Notes under the pieces: model-generated | What the model saw: only the letters and a program-made list of their open reading frames with translations | Database searches by the model: none | What the model was told of the DNA's origin: nothing | From: Thermoanaerobaculia bacterium | GTDB lineage: Bacteria > Acidobacteriota > Thermoanaerobaculia > Multivoradales > J023 | Assembly: GCA_030431255.1 (NCBI GenBank) | Contig: JAUIJL010000028.1 | Location: 53,007 to 117,006, forward strand | DNA: 64,000 nucleotides | Direction of reading: 5' to 3' | Made by a program: the position numbers and the translations under genes | Shown here: piece by piece, positions 18,778 to 27,388 of the stretch | How the letters are laid out: each line of letters opens with the position of its first letter | Numbering within the stretch: position 1 is the first letter of the stretch

Positions 18778-18793
18778 TGGCACGGCCCGTGCA
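18778..18793 (+). promoter_or_regulatory. Sigma54-like promoter for the mono-haem protein
   Basis: TGGCACGGCCCGTGCA matches the sigma54 consensus TGGCACG-N4-TTGCA with one mismatch and exact GG-N10-GC spacing. A start near 18804 would leave a leader of about 80 bases. Confidence 0.5.
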
Positions 18794-18886
18794 ATTCGAG
18801 TCGAGCGTTCGCCGCCCACACCGTCGAGACCTCGAGGCAGCGCCTCCGGCTCGTCAAACCAAGGTCGCAAGACCAGAGGAGGACCT

Positions 18887-20551
18887 ATGCTCAAATCACG
18901 GCCATCGTTCTGCTTTCAAGAGTCCCACGTCGCCAGATGGTGCTTCACCACTCTGCTCACTCTGCTCGCTCTGCCGTTGATGGCCGACACCAAAGCCGAA
19001 GATCCGCCACCGACGGGCTGCCTATTCAATCCTTCGTGGATCACCTCCCCTTCTCCCATCGACGAGGTGCCGGCCACCGGCGAGGAAAACGGTAAACCCG
19101 ACAGCACGTTTTGCGACTTCTACCAATTCTCGTGGCAGAACTTTCTTTACCTGGTCAGCCCGTCGTCGAACAATACGTCGAATAGCCGAAATGCCTACTT
19201 GGCCAACTTCATCGATTCGAAGCAATTCCTGCCCTTTTCGAGCAAGGATAAAACCCTTTGCAAGGACGGCTCGTCGCAACCGACGTTCTTCGGCACCATG
19301 CCGACCGGTCTGAAACCCAGGGACTGGATCAGCCTCGACGATGTGTTGGATCCCGAAATCCACCAGGCCGGAAGCCAAGTGGTCATTTACGACGTCAACG
19401 GCAAGGCGGCGATTTACTCGACCCGCTTCAGCCCGAACCTTTGCGACGTCGAAAAGATCGTCCCGCACCCCTATTTTCCAAAAGGAACCACCGAGCTCAA
19501 GATGGCTTGGCGGATCTTGGGGGAAAAGGACGATCCAAACCTCTATTTCACGACCCAAGCTCCCGCCGGCTCACTCGGTGACGACAAATCACACACCCTG
19601 GGATTGATCGGCTTCCATATCGCCGTCGTCACCGACGCCCATCCCGAGATGATCTGGATCACGATCGAGCACAACCTCAACAACCCCCTGTGCAATGGCG
19701 AGGAGCGGGATCTGCCGAAACCGATGAGCTCGCACTCCTGGTCTTTCACATCAGACGAATGTCTTAAAAACCCTGCAAAGTGTAACTTCAACGAGCCCGA
19801 GGATCCCCCGGAAGCCGGCATCGATGGAGAGCCGACACCTATTTGCCAGGAGCTCCCATTCGGCCAGCTGCCGGACGATATCGACCCCGAGGTCAACGAC
19901 AATCCGGCGAATCAAAAGGCCATCAAAGATCTCTACGCGGCCTTCGTCGGGACTGAAAACAAACCCAAATGGGCCGAGGTCTGGACCCACTATCGCATGG
20001 TCGGCGCGCTCTGGCTGTCTCAGCCTTACAGCAAGGACCCGAGGGCAAAGCCAGAAAACTTCAACTCGACGGGCACCTACGAGCGCGGCAATCCCGGCGA
20101 AAGAACCCATCAACGGGGCTCGCTCGCCCTAGCGAATAGCGTCGCTGAAACGGACTTCCAGGGGAAGGAAGATGATGTATCGGGTTTGCGAAATTGTTTC
20201 GGTTGCCATGGCTTCGCGACCAATTCCGCCAAGATGGTGCTGCCGATCCAGAAGCACGGCGAGGATCCGAAAAAACCTTACTACAAAGGTACGGGTACCA
20301 TCAGCCACATCTTCGGCAAGATCTTCGATAGCGTTTGCGAGCATCAAGAATATGTCTCGAGCGACCATGGACGAGTATTCAACTATTACTTCACCAGCAG
20401 CGACCCGGATGAGATAGTGGATGGCTGTCAGTTCGTATGCGATGCAGGGATCGGTCATGGGAACGAAATTTATATTTGGACGGGCAAATTCAAAGAAAAC
20501 GAGGAGAGAGTCACTGACTGCCAGTGCTGCCGGCCGCAGAAGTATAAGTAG
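18887..20551 (+). CDS. Secreted cytochrome c-like protein, single CxxCH
   Basis: 554 residues, start fixed by AGGAGGACCT directly before the ATG. A signal peptide is seen (WCFTTLLTLLALPLMADT, cleavage near residue 35). The body is Cys- and aromatic-rich (FCDFYQFSWQNFLYLV) and has one haem-c attachment motif, NCFGCHGFATN, near residue 430; a Met after it (KMVLP) could be the distal ligand. I know similar large single-haem exported proteins in soil bacteria, but no reaction can be named. It may take part in periplasmic electron transfer. It sits downstream of a sigma54-like site and paired palindromes, so it is probably a regulated single-gene unit. Confidence 0.7.
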   Translation: MLKSRPSFCFQESHVARWCFTTLLTLLALPLMADTKAEDPPPTGCLFNPSWITSPSPIDEVPATGEENGKPDSTFCDFYQFSWQNFLYLVSPSSNNTSNSRNAYLANFIDSKQFLPFSSKDKTLCKDGSSQPTFFGTMPTGLKPRDWISLDDVLDPEIHQAGSQVVIYDVNGKAAIYSTRFSPNLCDVEKIVPHPYFPKGTTELKMAWRILGEKDDPNLYFTTQAPAGSLGDDKSHTLGLIGFHIAVVTDAHPEMIWITIEHNLNNPLCNGEERDLPKPMSSHSWSFTSDECLKNPAKCNFNEPEDPPEAGIDGEPTPICQELPFGQLPDDIDPEVNDNPANQKAIKDLYAAFVGTENKPKWAEVWTHYRMVGALWLSQPYSKDPRAKPENFNSTGTYERGNPGERTHQRGSLALANSVAETDFQGKEDDVSGLRNCFGCHGFATNSAKMVLPIQKHGEDPKKPYYKGTGTISHIFGKIFDSVCEHQEYVSSDHGRVFNYYFTSSDPDEIVDGCQFVCDAGIGHGNEIYIWTGKFKENEERVTDCQCCRPQKYK

Positions 20552-20571
20552 GCCCTAAACAACCGAGACGT

Positions 20572-22251
20572 TCAACCCAAACCAAGCCGCGAAACCCGCC
20601 GCCCGAGGGCTCTCCAGGAGACCTCGAGGCGTCGGGCGGCTTCCGCGACGTCTCCCTCGCAGGCATCGAGCACGGCGCGCAGCTCGTCTTCGGGCACGTC
20701 CTCGGCCAGACGCAGCCGGGGATGTCGACGCACGAGGTTATAGACGGAAGGACGGCGAATGCCGAGGCGACGGGCGGTGGCGGTGAGCTCGAACTCACAC
20801 TCCCGCATGGCCGTTTCCACCTCGTCATCGCCGAGGTCGGAGGGACGTCGAGGAAAGGGCGTGGCCGCAGCACCCCCTGACCTAGCCGGAACCGACTCAA
20901 GGCCCGACGAGGCCGGCGCCGGCTCGAGCAGGGAGTCGATTCGCGCTCCCGCCCGCAGCACGGGCCGGCCCCGGCTGTCGATCACCAGCTGCCGCACGAC
21001 GTTGGCCAGCTGGCGTACGTTGCCCGTCCACGGCGCCCGCGCCAAGCGGCAGACCAGGGCGGGTGGCAGCCAGGGCTGGGCATCTGCGGGACCTTCCAAA
21101 ACGTGCTCTTGCCCCAGCTCCCGCAGCACGGGGCGGGCGAGGTGGACCAGCAGCCGGCCGAGATCGTCCCGGCGCTCACGCAGGGGCGGAAGCTCGATAA
21201 CGTAAGCCGCCAAGCGATGCAGAAGAGGCTCTTTGAAGTCACCGCGACGCACCCGAGCCTCGAGATCCGAGTCCGTGGCCGCCACCAGACGCACATCCAC
21301 CGCGATCGGCACGTGAGAGCCCACGGGAACGACCTCGCGGGTCTCGAGGGCGCGTAGGAGCATGGCTTGGATCTCCGGGGTCGCTTCACCGACCTCGTCG
21401 AGGAAGAGGGTGCCGCCCTCGGCCGCGCGAAAGAAACCCGGACGGGCCGTGGTCGCGCCGGTGAAGGCGCCCTTGGCGTGGCCGAACAGCTCGGCAGCGG
21501 CCAGCGCCGGGGTCAGCACACCGAGGTCGACCGCGACAAAAGGAGCCTCCGCCCGTCCGCTGCGGGCGTGTAGCTCCCGCGCTACCAACTCCTTGCCGGT
21601 CCCCGACTCGCCGCGCAGGAGCACCGGGACGTCGAGGTCGGCAACCCGCTCAAGAGCACCGCGCACCTGAACCCAACCGGCGCTGACGCCCACCATGGCA
21701 CTCGAGCCCGGGGTCGCCTCGCCGCCCTTGAACGCCTGCTGCGAAATCCGATGCAACAGGAGCGCAACCCGGCCCGAAAGCTCCAAGGTCACGCCCCGGT
21801 TGAGGGCCGCTCCAGACACTTCCGCCCGCCGTTTGACCGGCTGCCCGTCGAGACGCAGCTCCGTCGAGCTTTCGCCCCGATGCAGGACCAGATCTTCCCC
21901 TTCTGCAACCAGGCTCCAAGGCTTGCGGCTGATGAACGCGTCGTCCAAAGGGCGGTCTTGCCAAGGAGCGCCCGGCGCCGCGAAAAGCGGCGCGCCGCGG
22001 CTGAGCTCGGCCGGACGTCCGAGGGCCAGGGTGGGCAGGGTGGCCCGCTCGCCGATCCGACGGGGATCGGGGTGGGCGAGCATCGTCAGGAGCACCACCA
22101 AACGGCCGTCCGCGCCACCGTCCGCGCCTCCATCGGCACCATCGGACGCGGCGACCGAGCCGCTTCGGCGAGTCGTTTCGTCGAGCGAGCGCGCCGGCGA
22201 CCGGCGACCGGCTTTGCCCACCTGCTTATCCGACGGATCGTCCGGGCCCAT
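20572..22251 (-). CDS. FHA-domain sigma54-dependent transcriptional activator
   Basis: 559 residues from the ATG at 22251, which has AAGGAGTCG at the right distance; a GTG at 22362 would add a repeat-encoded tail and has no ribosome site. Residues 72-168 form an FHA-like domain ([18 protein letters not shown]), which normally reads phosphothreonine. The AAA+ domain follows: Walker A GESGTGKE 214-221, the sigma54-contact loop GAFTGA 261-266, Walker [12 protein letters not shown]. The C-terminus unusually carries two Fis-like helix-turn-helices in a row ([20 protein letters not shown] and [20 protein letters not shown]). FHA plus sigma54 AAA+ is a known myxobacterial-type architecture often paired with Ser/Thr kinases, and one is encoded nearby. 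It should drive sigma54 promoters. Confidence 0.9.
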   Translation of the reverse strand: MGPDDPSDKQVGKAGRRSPARSLDETTRRSGSVAASDGADGGADGGADGRLVVLLTMLAHPDPRRIGERATLPTLALGRPAELSRGAPLFAAPGAPWQDRPLDDAFISRKPWSLVAEGEDLVLHRGESSTELRLDGQPVKRRAEVSGAALNRGVTLELSGRVALLLHRISQQAFKGGEATPGSSAMVGVSAGWVQVRGALERVADLDVPVLLRGESGTGKELVARELHARSGRAEAPFVAVDLGVLTPALAAAELFGHAKGAFTGATTARPGFFRAAEGGTLFLDEVGEATPEIQAMLLRALETREVVPVGSHVPIAVDVRLVAATDSDLEARVRRGDFKEPLLHRLAAYVIELPPLRERRDDLGRLLVHLARPVLRELGQEHVLEGPADAQPWLPPALVCRLARAPWTGNVRQLANVVRQLVIDSRGRPVLRAGARIDSLLEPAPASSGLESVPARSGGAAATPFPRRPSDLGDDEVETAMRECEFELTATARRLGIRRPSVYNLVRRHPRLRLAEDVPEDELRAVLDACEGDVAEAARRLEVSWRALGRRVSRLGLG

Positions 22252-22286
22252 GGTTTCGACTCCTTGTCGATACGAGAGACGCGGGC

Positions 22287-22334
22287 CCTTCCGGTGGTCC
22301 TTCCGGTGGTCCTTCCTGTGGTCCTTCCTGTGGC
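22287..22334. repeat. 12-bp tandem repeat, four copies
   Basis: CCTTCCGGTGGT twice, then CCTTCCTGTGGT and CCTTCCTGTGGC. It lies 35 bases upstream of the sigma54 activator's start, in its leader. Confidence 0.9.
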
Positions 22335-22439
22335 CCTCGACGTCTGCGTGTATCCGAGCCACAGCTTAGCGGACACGGGCGTTCGAGGTCATCCGCGCCT
22401 CACTCCGCCCGATCCATCAACCCACTACGGCACGGCGGA

Positions 22440-23033
22440 GCACCTACCCGACCAAGCGACGAAATCGTCGATATGGATCGTGCCGAGATGCACACCAAAC
22501 TCCGGATTGAAGACGCGCTCGAACATGCCCAAACGCACGTCTTTGACGGCACCACCGGTAACAACGTACTGGTGGGCACCTCCGGCAACGACGTGATCTG
22601 CGGTCAGCGGCCGGGTGGTCGACGCCTCTAGCGGCGAAGGGCTGTCCGAGGCGTCCCTGGTCTTGCGGCGACAACCCACCGACGAGAGCGTGCTTGAATG
22701 CGTCATCACCGACGCCGCCCGAGCCGATGGTGATTTCAGCTTCCCGCGAGTGCCCCCCGGAATCTACCGACTGGAGGTTAGGCGCGAGGGATTCCGCGGC
22801 GCCGAGCGGACGGCTGGGCGTCCCTCGAGCTGCGCGACGCCGGCGGGCAACCCCTAAGAACCTTGGAAAGCGCCGGCGGCTTCAAGACCTCCTGGTCTTT
22901 CGCCGGCGGCATCGTCGAAATCCCGGGAATCCCGGCCGGACTTTGGACCGTCAGCGTCACCACCCCCGACGGCCGAGGGCTCGACCGAACCGTCCAAGTC
23001 TCAGGTCCGCAAACGGAGGTGGTCTTTCAGTAG
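22440..23033 (+). pseudogene. Frameshifted RTX / carboxypeptidase-regulatory-like relic
   Basis: Coherent protein is spread over two reading phases. One phase (to about 22630) ends in FDGTTGNNVLVGTSGNDVIC, an RTX-type calcium-nonapeptide pattern. The next (22615-22857) reads VVDASSGEGLSEASLVLRRQ and later FPRVPPGIYRLEVRREGFRG, a typical carboxypeptidase-regulatory-like beta-sandwich. The phase then returns to the first for LELRDAGGQPLRTLESAGG and IPGIPAGLWTVSVTTPDGRG to a stop at 23031-23033, a second such unit. Two or more indels have broken what was probably the C-terminus of a large secreted protein. There is no start codon with a ribosome site. Confidence 0.65.
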
Positions 23034-23072
23034 CTCGCGTCTGATCGTGGTGGGTTGGGTTATGCTCACGCC

Positions 23073-24017
23073 GTGAGCACGATTCCCCACTGGGCCCGTC
23101 CCCTCCTCGCCTGCCCAAGCTGTAAAACCGCCTTAGAGCCCGCCACCTGGACCGACAACGCGGTGTTGTGCGCTGCCTGCGCGCACCGTGTCGACAGGGT
23201 CGACGGCGTGTTGGAGACTTTGTTGAACGAGCATCCCGCGGTGGCGGGAGAGCGGCAGGCGGTGAACGCGTTGGACGCCGGTGAGGTCAGCCTGGGAGAT
23301 CCCGTGGGCTCCGAGGCCGCCGCCGCGGCTTTTCATGCCCACATCGAGGGCAGCCGACGACGCCTGCAAGACGTGCTCGCGGCCCAGCCCCTGGAGCCCG
23401 GGTCGATCGTGGTGGAGCTGGGGGCCGACGCCTGCTGGGCCAGTGAGCTCTTCCTCGACGCCGGCGCCAAGGTGATCGCCGTCGACATTTCCGATCATCT
23501 GCGCTTGGCCGAGCGCGGCGACGACCCCAACCTGCTGCGCATGCGTGCCGACATGAACGCCCTGCCCATCGTCAACGGATCCGTGGACGTGGTTTGGGCC
23601 ACCGCCGCCGCCCACCATTCCTGGGACCTCCAAAACACCTTTCACGAAGCCGCCCGGATCCTGCGCCGCGACGGCCGTGGACGCCTGAGCTTCTGCTGCG
23701 AGCCCATGCCCTCCTGGCTCAGATATCCCTTCGGCTTGGGGGTCGGCCACGAAGAGCGCAAGCTGGGAATCCACGAAACGTGGGTGCCCCGCCGGGCCTG
23801 GTTGCGCAAAGCCCGGCGAGCCGGCTTCGACGCTCATTTAGACTTCCCCGAAATCGACAACCGATTCGCGGCCGAGCGGTTGGCCCTGCGGGGGGTGCCG
23901 AAAATCGTCGGCAAGGCGTTGAATCCGTTGCTGAAACCTATCTTGCCGTGGCTGCAAGTCAGCATTCATTTGCACGGTCGGCTGGTCTCGCCCCCACCCC
24001 GCGAAGCCCGAGAATGA
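23073..24017 (+). CDS. SAM-dependent methyltransferase with zinc-ribbon N-terminus
   Basis: 314 residues from a GTG at 23073. The N-terminus has a Trm112-like CxxC...CxxC pair (LACPSCKTAL and VLCAACAHRVDRVDGV). A class I methyltransferase fold follows: motif I VVELGADACWASELFLDAG, then VIAVDIS, motif IV VDVVWATAAAHH and a helix with LRRDGRGRLSF. It belongs with Methyltransf_11 enzymes; substrate unknown. The start is uncertain because there is no ribosome site; a TATGCT box six bases before the GTG suggests a leaderless message. A TTG at 23055 in the same frame is the alternative. Confidence 0.8.
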   Translation: MSTIPHWARPLLACPSCKTALEPATWTDNAVLCAACAHRVDRVDGVLETLLNEHPAVAGERQAVNALDAGEVSLGDPVGSEAAAAAFHAHIEGSRRRLQDVLAAQPLEPGSIVVELGADACWASELFLDAGAKVIAVDISDHLRLAERGDDPNLLRMRADMNALPIVNGSVDVVWATAAAHHSWDLQNTFHEAARILRRDGRGRLSFCCEPMPSWLRYPFGLGVGHEERKLGIHETWVPRRAWLRKARRAGFDAHLDFPEIDNRFAAERLALRGVPKIVGKALNPLLKPILPWLQVSIHLHGRLVSPPPREARE

Positions 24018-24344
24018 TCGCTGGATCGGGTCAGCTCTTTCGGCGTTGAAGCAGGCGCCCCTGGAGCAAACCCACAGCGCTCGACGAGGCTGCGACCCGC
24101 TCGCTACCGTTTGGTCGAGTGTCTATTCGCCCGCTCCATCGGGCAGTGTCCGAATTCGGAACAGAGAATCGCGAAACCGGTCGATGGGCCGACGAAATTC
24201 CGGAGCCGAGCCGATTTCTCGGGCCCGACCGGTGGCATAAGGCGTGCAACCCGAAGCATCCAAGGGGGGATCGAGTATCCTTCCGACCAGCTCAGTTTTC
24301 CGCCTGCGGCAGATCCGCCGTCCACCCCCTGGAGCCCGAACCGC
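24018..24344. other. Intergenic, 327 bp, one weak promoter candidate
   Basis: Upstream of the second ADOP permease. TGGCATAAGGCGTGCA at 24233-24248 has sigma54 spacing (GG-N10-GC) but several mismatches. I see no small gene or repeat. Confidence 0.3.
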
Positions 24345-26804
24345 ATGGACCGATCGATTCGCGATATCCGCCTCGCCCTCCGCTCCCTCCGCCGCCGCCC
24401 CGGCTTTGCCGCCGTCGTCATCGGCACCTTGGCCCTCGGCATCGGCGTCAACCTCTCGGTCTTCCAGGTGATCTACGGCTTGGTGCTGAGGCCCCTGCCG
24501 TTCATCGACACCGAGGGCCTGGTCGCCCTGGGCATGCGCCACGAGACCCTCGACGTGGAGGCTTTCGATTTCTCCTTGCCTGATGTGCGGGACTTCCGGG
24601 AGCAATGCTCGGTCTGCTCGTACGTGGCCGGCTTCGACGGCCGCAGCGTGGTCTTTTCCGGCATCAGCGGGCAGGGAAAGGATCGCGCCGACTCGGGCTC
24701 GACGGTCCAGTCGGCGTTTCGCATCCGCAGCCAATCGGTGTCGCCCGAGCTCTTTCCCCTGCTCGGGGTCCAACCCGCGCTCGGCCGCACCCTGGTGGCG
24801 GACGACGCCCTCGACGAACGGGCTCAGGTGGTGGTGATCAGCCATGGGCTTTGGCAACGCCTCGGGGGCGACGAGCAGCTGGTCGGTCGCAGCTTGATCC
24901 TCGACGGCCGCGCGATCGAGGTGGTGGGCATCATGCCCCCGGGCTTCCGCTTCCCCGAATTCTCCGACCTCTGGTATGCCCTGGAGCCTAATCCAGAGGC
25001 TCGACGCTCGGAACGCTGGTTGGACAACGTGATCGTACGCCTCAAGCCGGGCGTCGATCTCGAACGGGCGCAAGCCGAAGCCGAGACCCTGGCCGCACGG
25101 CTGGCGGCGAGCTATCCACAATCGAATAAGGGATGGTCCTTCGACGTCATCCCCTTCCGCGAACGCCTGGTCAGCGGCGACGAGCGTTTCGTGCTGTCCT
25201 TGCTGGCGGGCGCGGTGTTCTTCGTCCTGCTCATCGCCTGTGTCAACATCACCAACCTCTTGCTGGCGCGGGAAGGCACCCGCCGACGATCTGCGGCCAT
25301 CCGCATCGCCCTGGGCTCGGATCGCTTTTCCCTGGTGCGCCGCCATCTGACCGAAAGCCTGCTCATGGCCTTGGCGGGCGGCGCCCTCGGCCTGCTGCTC
25401 TCCTCCTGGGCCCTCGAGCTGCTGCCGCGGGTTTCTCCCGAAGGTTGGCCCGCTTGGTTGCGCTTCGATCTCGACCACCAAAGCGTGCTCTTCACCTTCG
25501 GCCTCGCGCTCTTCGCCGGCCTCGCCTTCGGCTTGATACCCGCCCTACGGGCCGCCCATCCCGATCTCGGCCATGGGCTCACCAGCGGTCGCAGGGGTGC
25601 CATCGGCGGTGAGGGTCAGCGCCTCCAAAGTTTCCTGGTGGTGGCGCAGATCGCCCTGGCGCTCACGCTTTTGGTGGGGGCCGCCCTGGTGAGCCGCAGC
25701 GTCGACGCCCTTTTTCGCATCGATGCCGGATTCGATACCGCCAAGGTGCTCACCCTTCGCACCCAATTGGCGGGCGAGCGCTACGGGGACGACGACGTCC
25801 GTCGGGGCCATTACCAGGGCATGGTGGAACGTATCGCCGCCCTGCCCGGGGTCGAGGCCGTGGCCGCCACCAGTGCTATTCCCCTGGTGGAAGACGGCAC
25901 GGCCATTCCCTTCTCCTATCCGGGCGAAAGTCTGCGAGACGGCGAACGGCAGATCGGCACCTACATCTTGCAAACCCCCGGCCTCTTCGACGTGCTCGAC
26001 CTCCCATTGCTCGCCGGCCGTCGCTTCACCGCCGAGGAGGCGAGGGATCCGGAGAGCCGGGTGATGATCGTCAACGACGAGCTGGCCCGTCACGTGTGGG
26101 GCGACCAGGATCCGATCGGTCGGCGCCTCCGAATCGGCTATGAGCAAGAGGCTCCGTGGTCGACGGTGATCGGTGTGGTGCCCAAGGTCTACTACGAAGA
26201 GCCCGGCGAGGAAACAGATCAGAGCCGGTTCCAAATGCACCTTCCCTACGCTCGCGTGCCCTGGCGCACCATGGCGCTGCTGGTCCGCACCCACACCGAC
26301 CCAGCGTCCCTTAGCAACACGGTGCGCGAAGAGCTCGCGGCCTTCGACGCGGCCATGGCCGTGGACTCGGTCCGCACCCTCAGCTCGATCCGCAGCGAGG
26401 TGATCTGGGGCGAGCGCCTACAAGGGGACCTCTTCAGCACCTTCGCCCTCCTGGCCCTGGTGCTCTCGGCCCTCGGCATCTACGGTGTGATGGCCTACGT
26501 GGTCTCCCTGCGCACGCGGGAAATCGGCCTGCGCATGGCCCTCGGCGCCGATCGGCAAGCCATCCGCGCCCTCTTCCTGCGACGCGGCCTGATGCTGATC
26601 GGCGTCGGCACCGTGCTCGGCCTGGCCGGATCCCTAGCCGTCGCTCGCCTGCTGTCGAGCGTGCTCTACGGGGTCGGCGGCCTAGAGCCCACAGCCTTCG
26701 TCTTCGCCCTGGTGATCCTCGCCCTGGCCGCCGGCACGGGAGTCGCCCTGCCCGCAGACCGGGCCACCCGGGTGGAGCCGACCGTGGCCCTTCAGCAGGA
26801 TTGA
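24345..26804 (+). CDS. Second ADOP-type MacB/FtsX permease
   Basis: 819 residues from ATG 24345, where MDRSIRDIRLALRSLRRRPG and TLALGIGVNLSVFQV give the family's standard N-terminus; the open frame extends further left without support. Domain order: TM (about 20-42), periplasmic MacB core (about 50-270, with GVQPALGRT and VVVISHGLWQRLGG), three-TM FtsX unit with a cytoplasmic REGTRRRSAAIRIALG loop, linker TM, second periplasmic core, second FtsX unit (SLRTREIGLRMALGADR). Same design as the gene at 11529 but clearly diverged. No ATPase partner nearby. Role in envelope transport is known only at family level. Confidence 0.9.
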   Translation: MDRSIRDIRLALRSLRRRPGFAAVVIGTLALGIGVNLSVFQVIYGLVLRPLPFIDTEGLVALGMRHETLDVEAFDFSLPDVRDFREQCSVCSYVAGFDGRSVVFSGISGQGKDRADSGSTVQSAFRIRSQSVSPELFPLLGVQPALGRTLVADDALDERAQVVVISHGLWQRLGGDEQLVGRSLILDGRAIEVVGIMPPGFRFPEFSDLWYALEPNPEARRSERWLDNVIVRLKPGVDLERAQAEAETLAARLAASYPQSNKGWSFDVIPFRERLVSGDERFVLSLLAGAVFFVLLIACVNITNLLLAREGTRRRSAAIRIALGSDRFSLVRRHLTESLLMALAGGALGLLLSSWALELLPRVSPEGWPAWLRFDLDHQSVLFTFGLALFAGLAFGLIPALRAAHPDLGHGLTSGRRGAIGGEGQRLQSFLVVAQIALALTLLVGAALVSRSVDALFRIDAGFDTAKVLTLRTQLAGERYGDDDVRRGHYQGMVERIAALPGVEAVAATSAIPLVEDGTAIPFSYPGESLRDGERQIGTYILQTPGLFDVLDLPLLAGRRFTAEEARDPESRVMIVNDELARHVWGDQDPIGRRLRIGYEQEAPWSTVIGVVPKVYYEEPGEETDQSRFQMHLPYARVPWRTMALLVRTHTDPASLSNTVREELAAFDAAMAVDSVRTLSSIRSEVIWGERLQGDLFSTFALLALVLSALGIYGVMAYVVSLRTREIGLRMALGADRQAIRALFLRRGLMLIGVGTVLGLAGSLAVARLLSSVLYGVGGLEPTAFVFALVILALAAGTGVALPADRATRVEPTVALQQD

Positions 26805-26822
26805 GCCGGGGGCGGATCGCTC

Positions 26823-27266
26823 CTAGGGTCGCGAATAGGCCCACGCGATCAGCGGCCCCGCCACCAGCCATTGGCAAACGGTGAATGCGGTTTCGATGAA
26901 GATGTAGTCGGGGATCGACGTCATCGGAAATTTCGCGGCCACGGCGAGGGTCGTGTAGGTCCAGGACAAGGTGCCGGCGATGGCGGCGAATCGAAGCCCT
27001 TCCGCCAAGACTCCCTTTCCAGCGGTTCCCTTTCCAGCGGTTTGGCACGGATACCACTTCGCGAAAATAATGCCTTGGATGATCATGATCAGGAAACCGA
27101 GCGGCACGAGCTTGTCTTCGCGATAAATCTCCAATCGGTCGTAATAGTCGGCAAAGGCGATCAAATGCCAGACGATGGCGACGATGAACGACGAGATGAG
27201 ATAGCCGAGAAAGGCGAGCGTGAAGGATTTGATGCTCGGGTTGGATGGAGTCGATTCAGCGGTCAT
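26823..27266 (-). CDS. Four-helix inner-membrane protein, unknown
   Basis: 147 residues from ATG 27266, with AGGAGCCATCC before it. Four hydrophobic segments: FTLAFLGYLISSFIVAIVWHL, LGFLIMIIQGIIFAKWYP, FAAIAGTLSWTYTTLAVAA and FTVCQWLVAGPLIAWAYS. A GKGTAGKG repeat lies in the loop between TM2 and TM3. I do not recognise a named family. It follows the berberine-bridge-type gene by 122 bases on the same strand and may or may not share its transcript; its stop is 18 bases from the convergent ADOP gene. Confidence 0.7.
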   Translation of the reverse strand: MTAESTPSNPSIKSFTLAFLGYLISSFIVAIVWHLIAFADYYDRLEIYREDKLVPLGFLIMIIQGIIFAKWYPCQTAGKGTAGKGVLAEGLRFAAIAGTLSWTYTTLAVAAKFPMTSIPDYIFIETAFTVCQWLVAGPLIAWAYSRP

Positions 27267-27388
27267 GGATGGCTCCTGGTTGGTGATCGTTGCATCACGA
27301 TCGCCCCAAGGACGCACCACAACCCGTTTCCCCGACAAGCCGTCGAGATTTTTCTTCGATCGATGTGAGCCGTTATGCCGGCAACGCT

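Noticed and set aside
22252..22362. N-terminal extension of the sigma54 activator from GTG 22362
   Set aside because: It would translate the 12-bp repeat as HRKD repeats, and the ATG at 22251 has a far better ribosome site.
24123..25481. A 452-codon open frame on the - strand
   Set aside because: Antisense to the second ADOP permease; no recognisable domain and histidine/glutamine-rich composition typical of reverse frames in GC-rich DNA.
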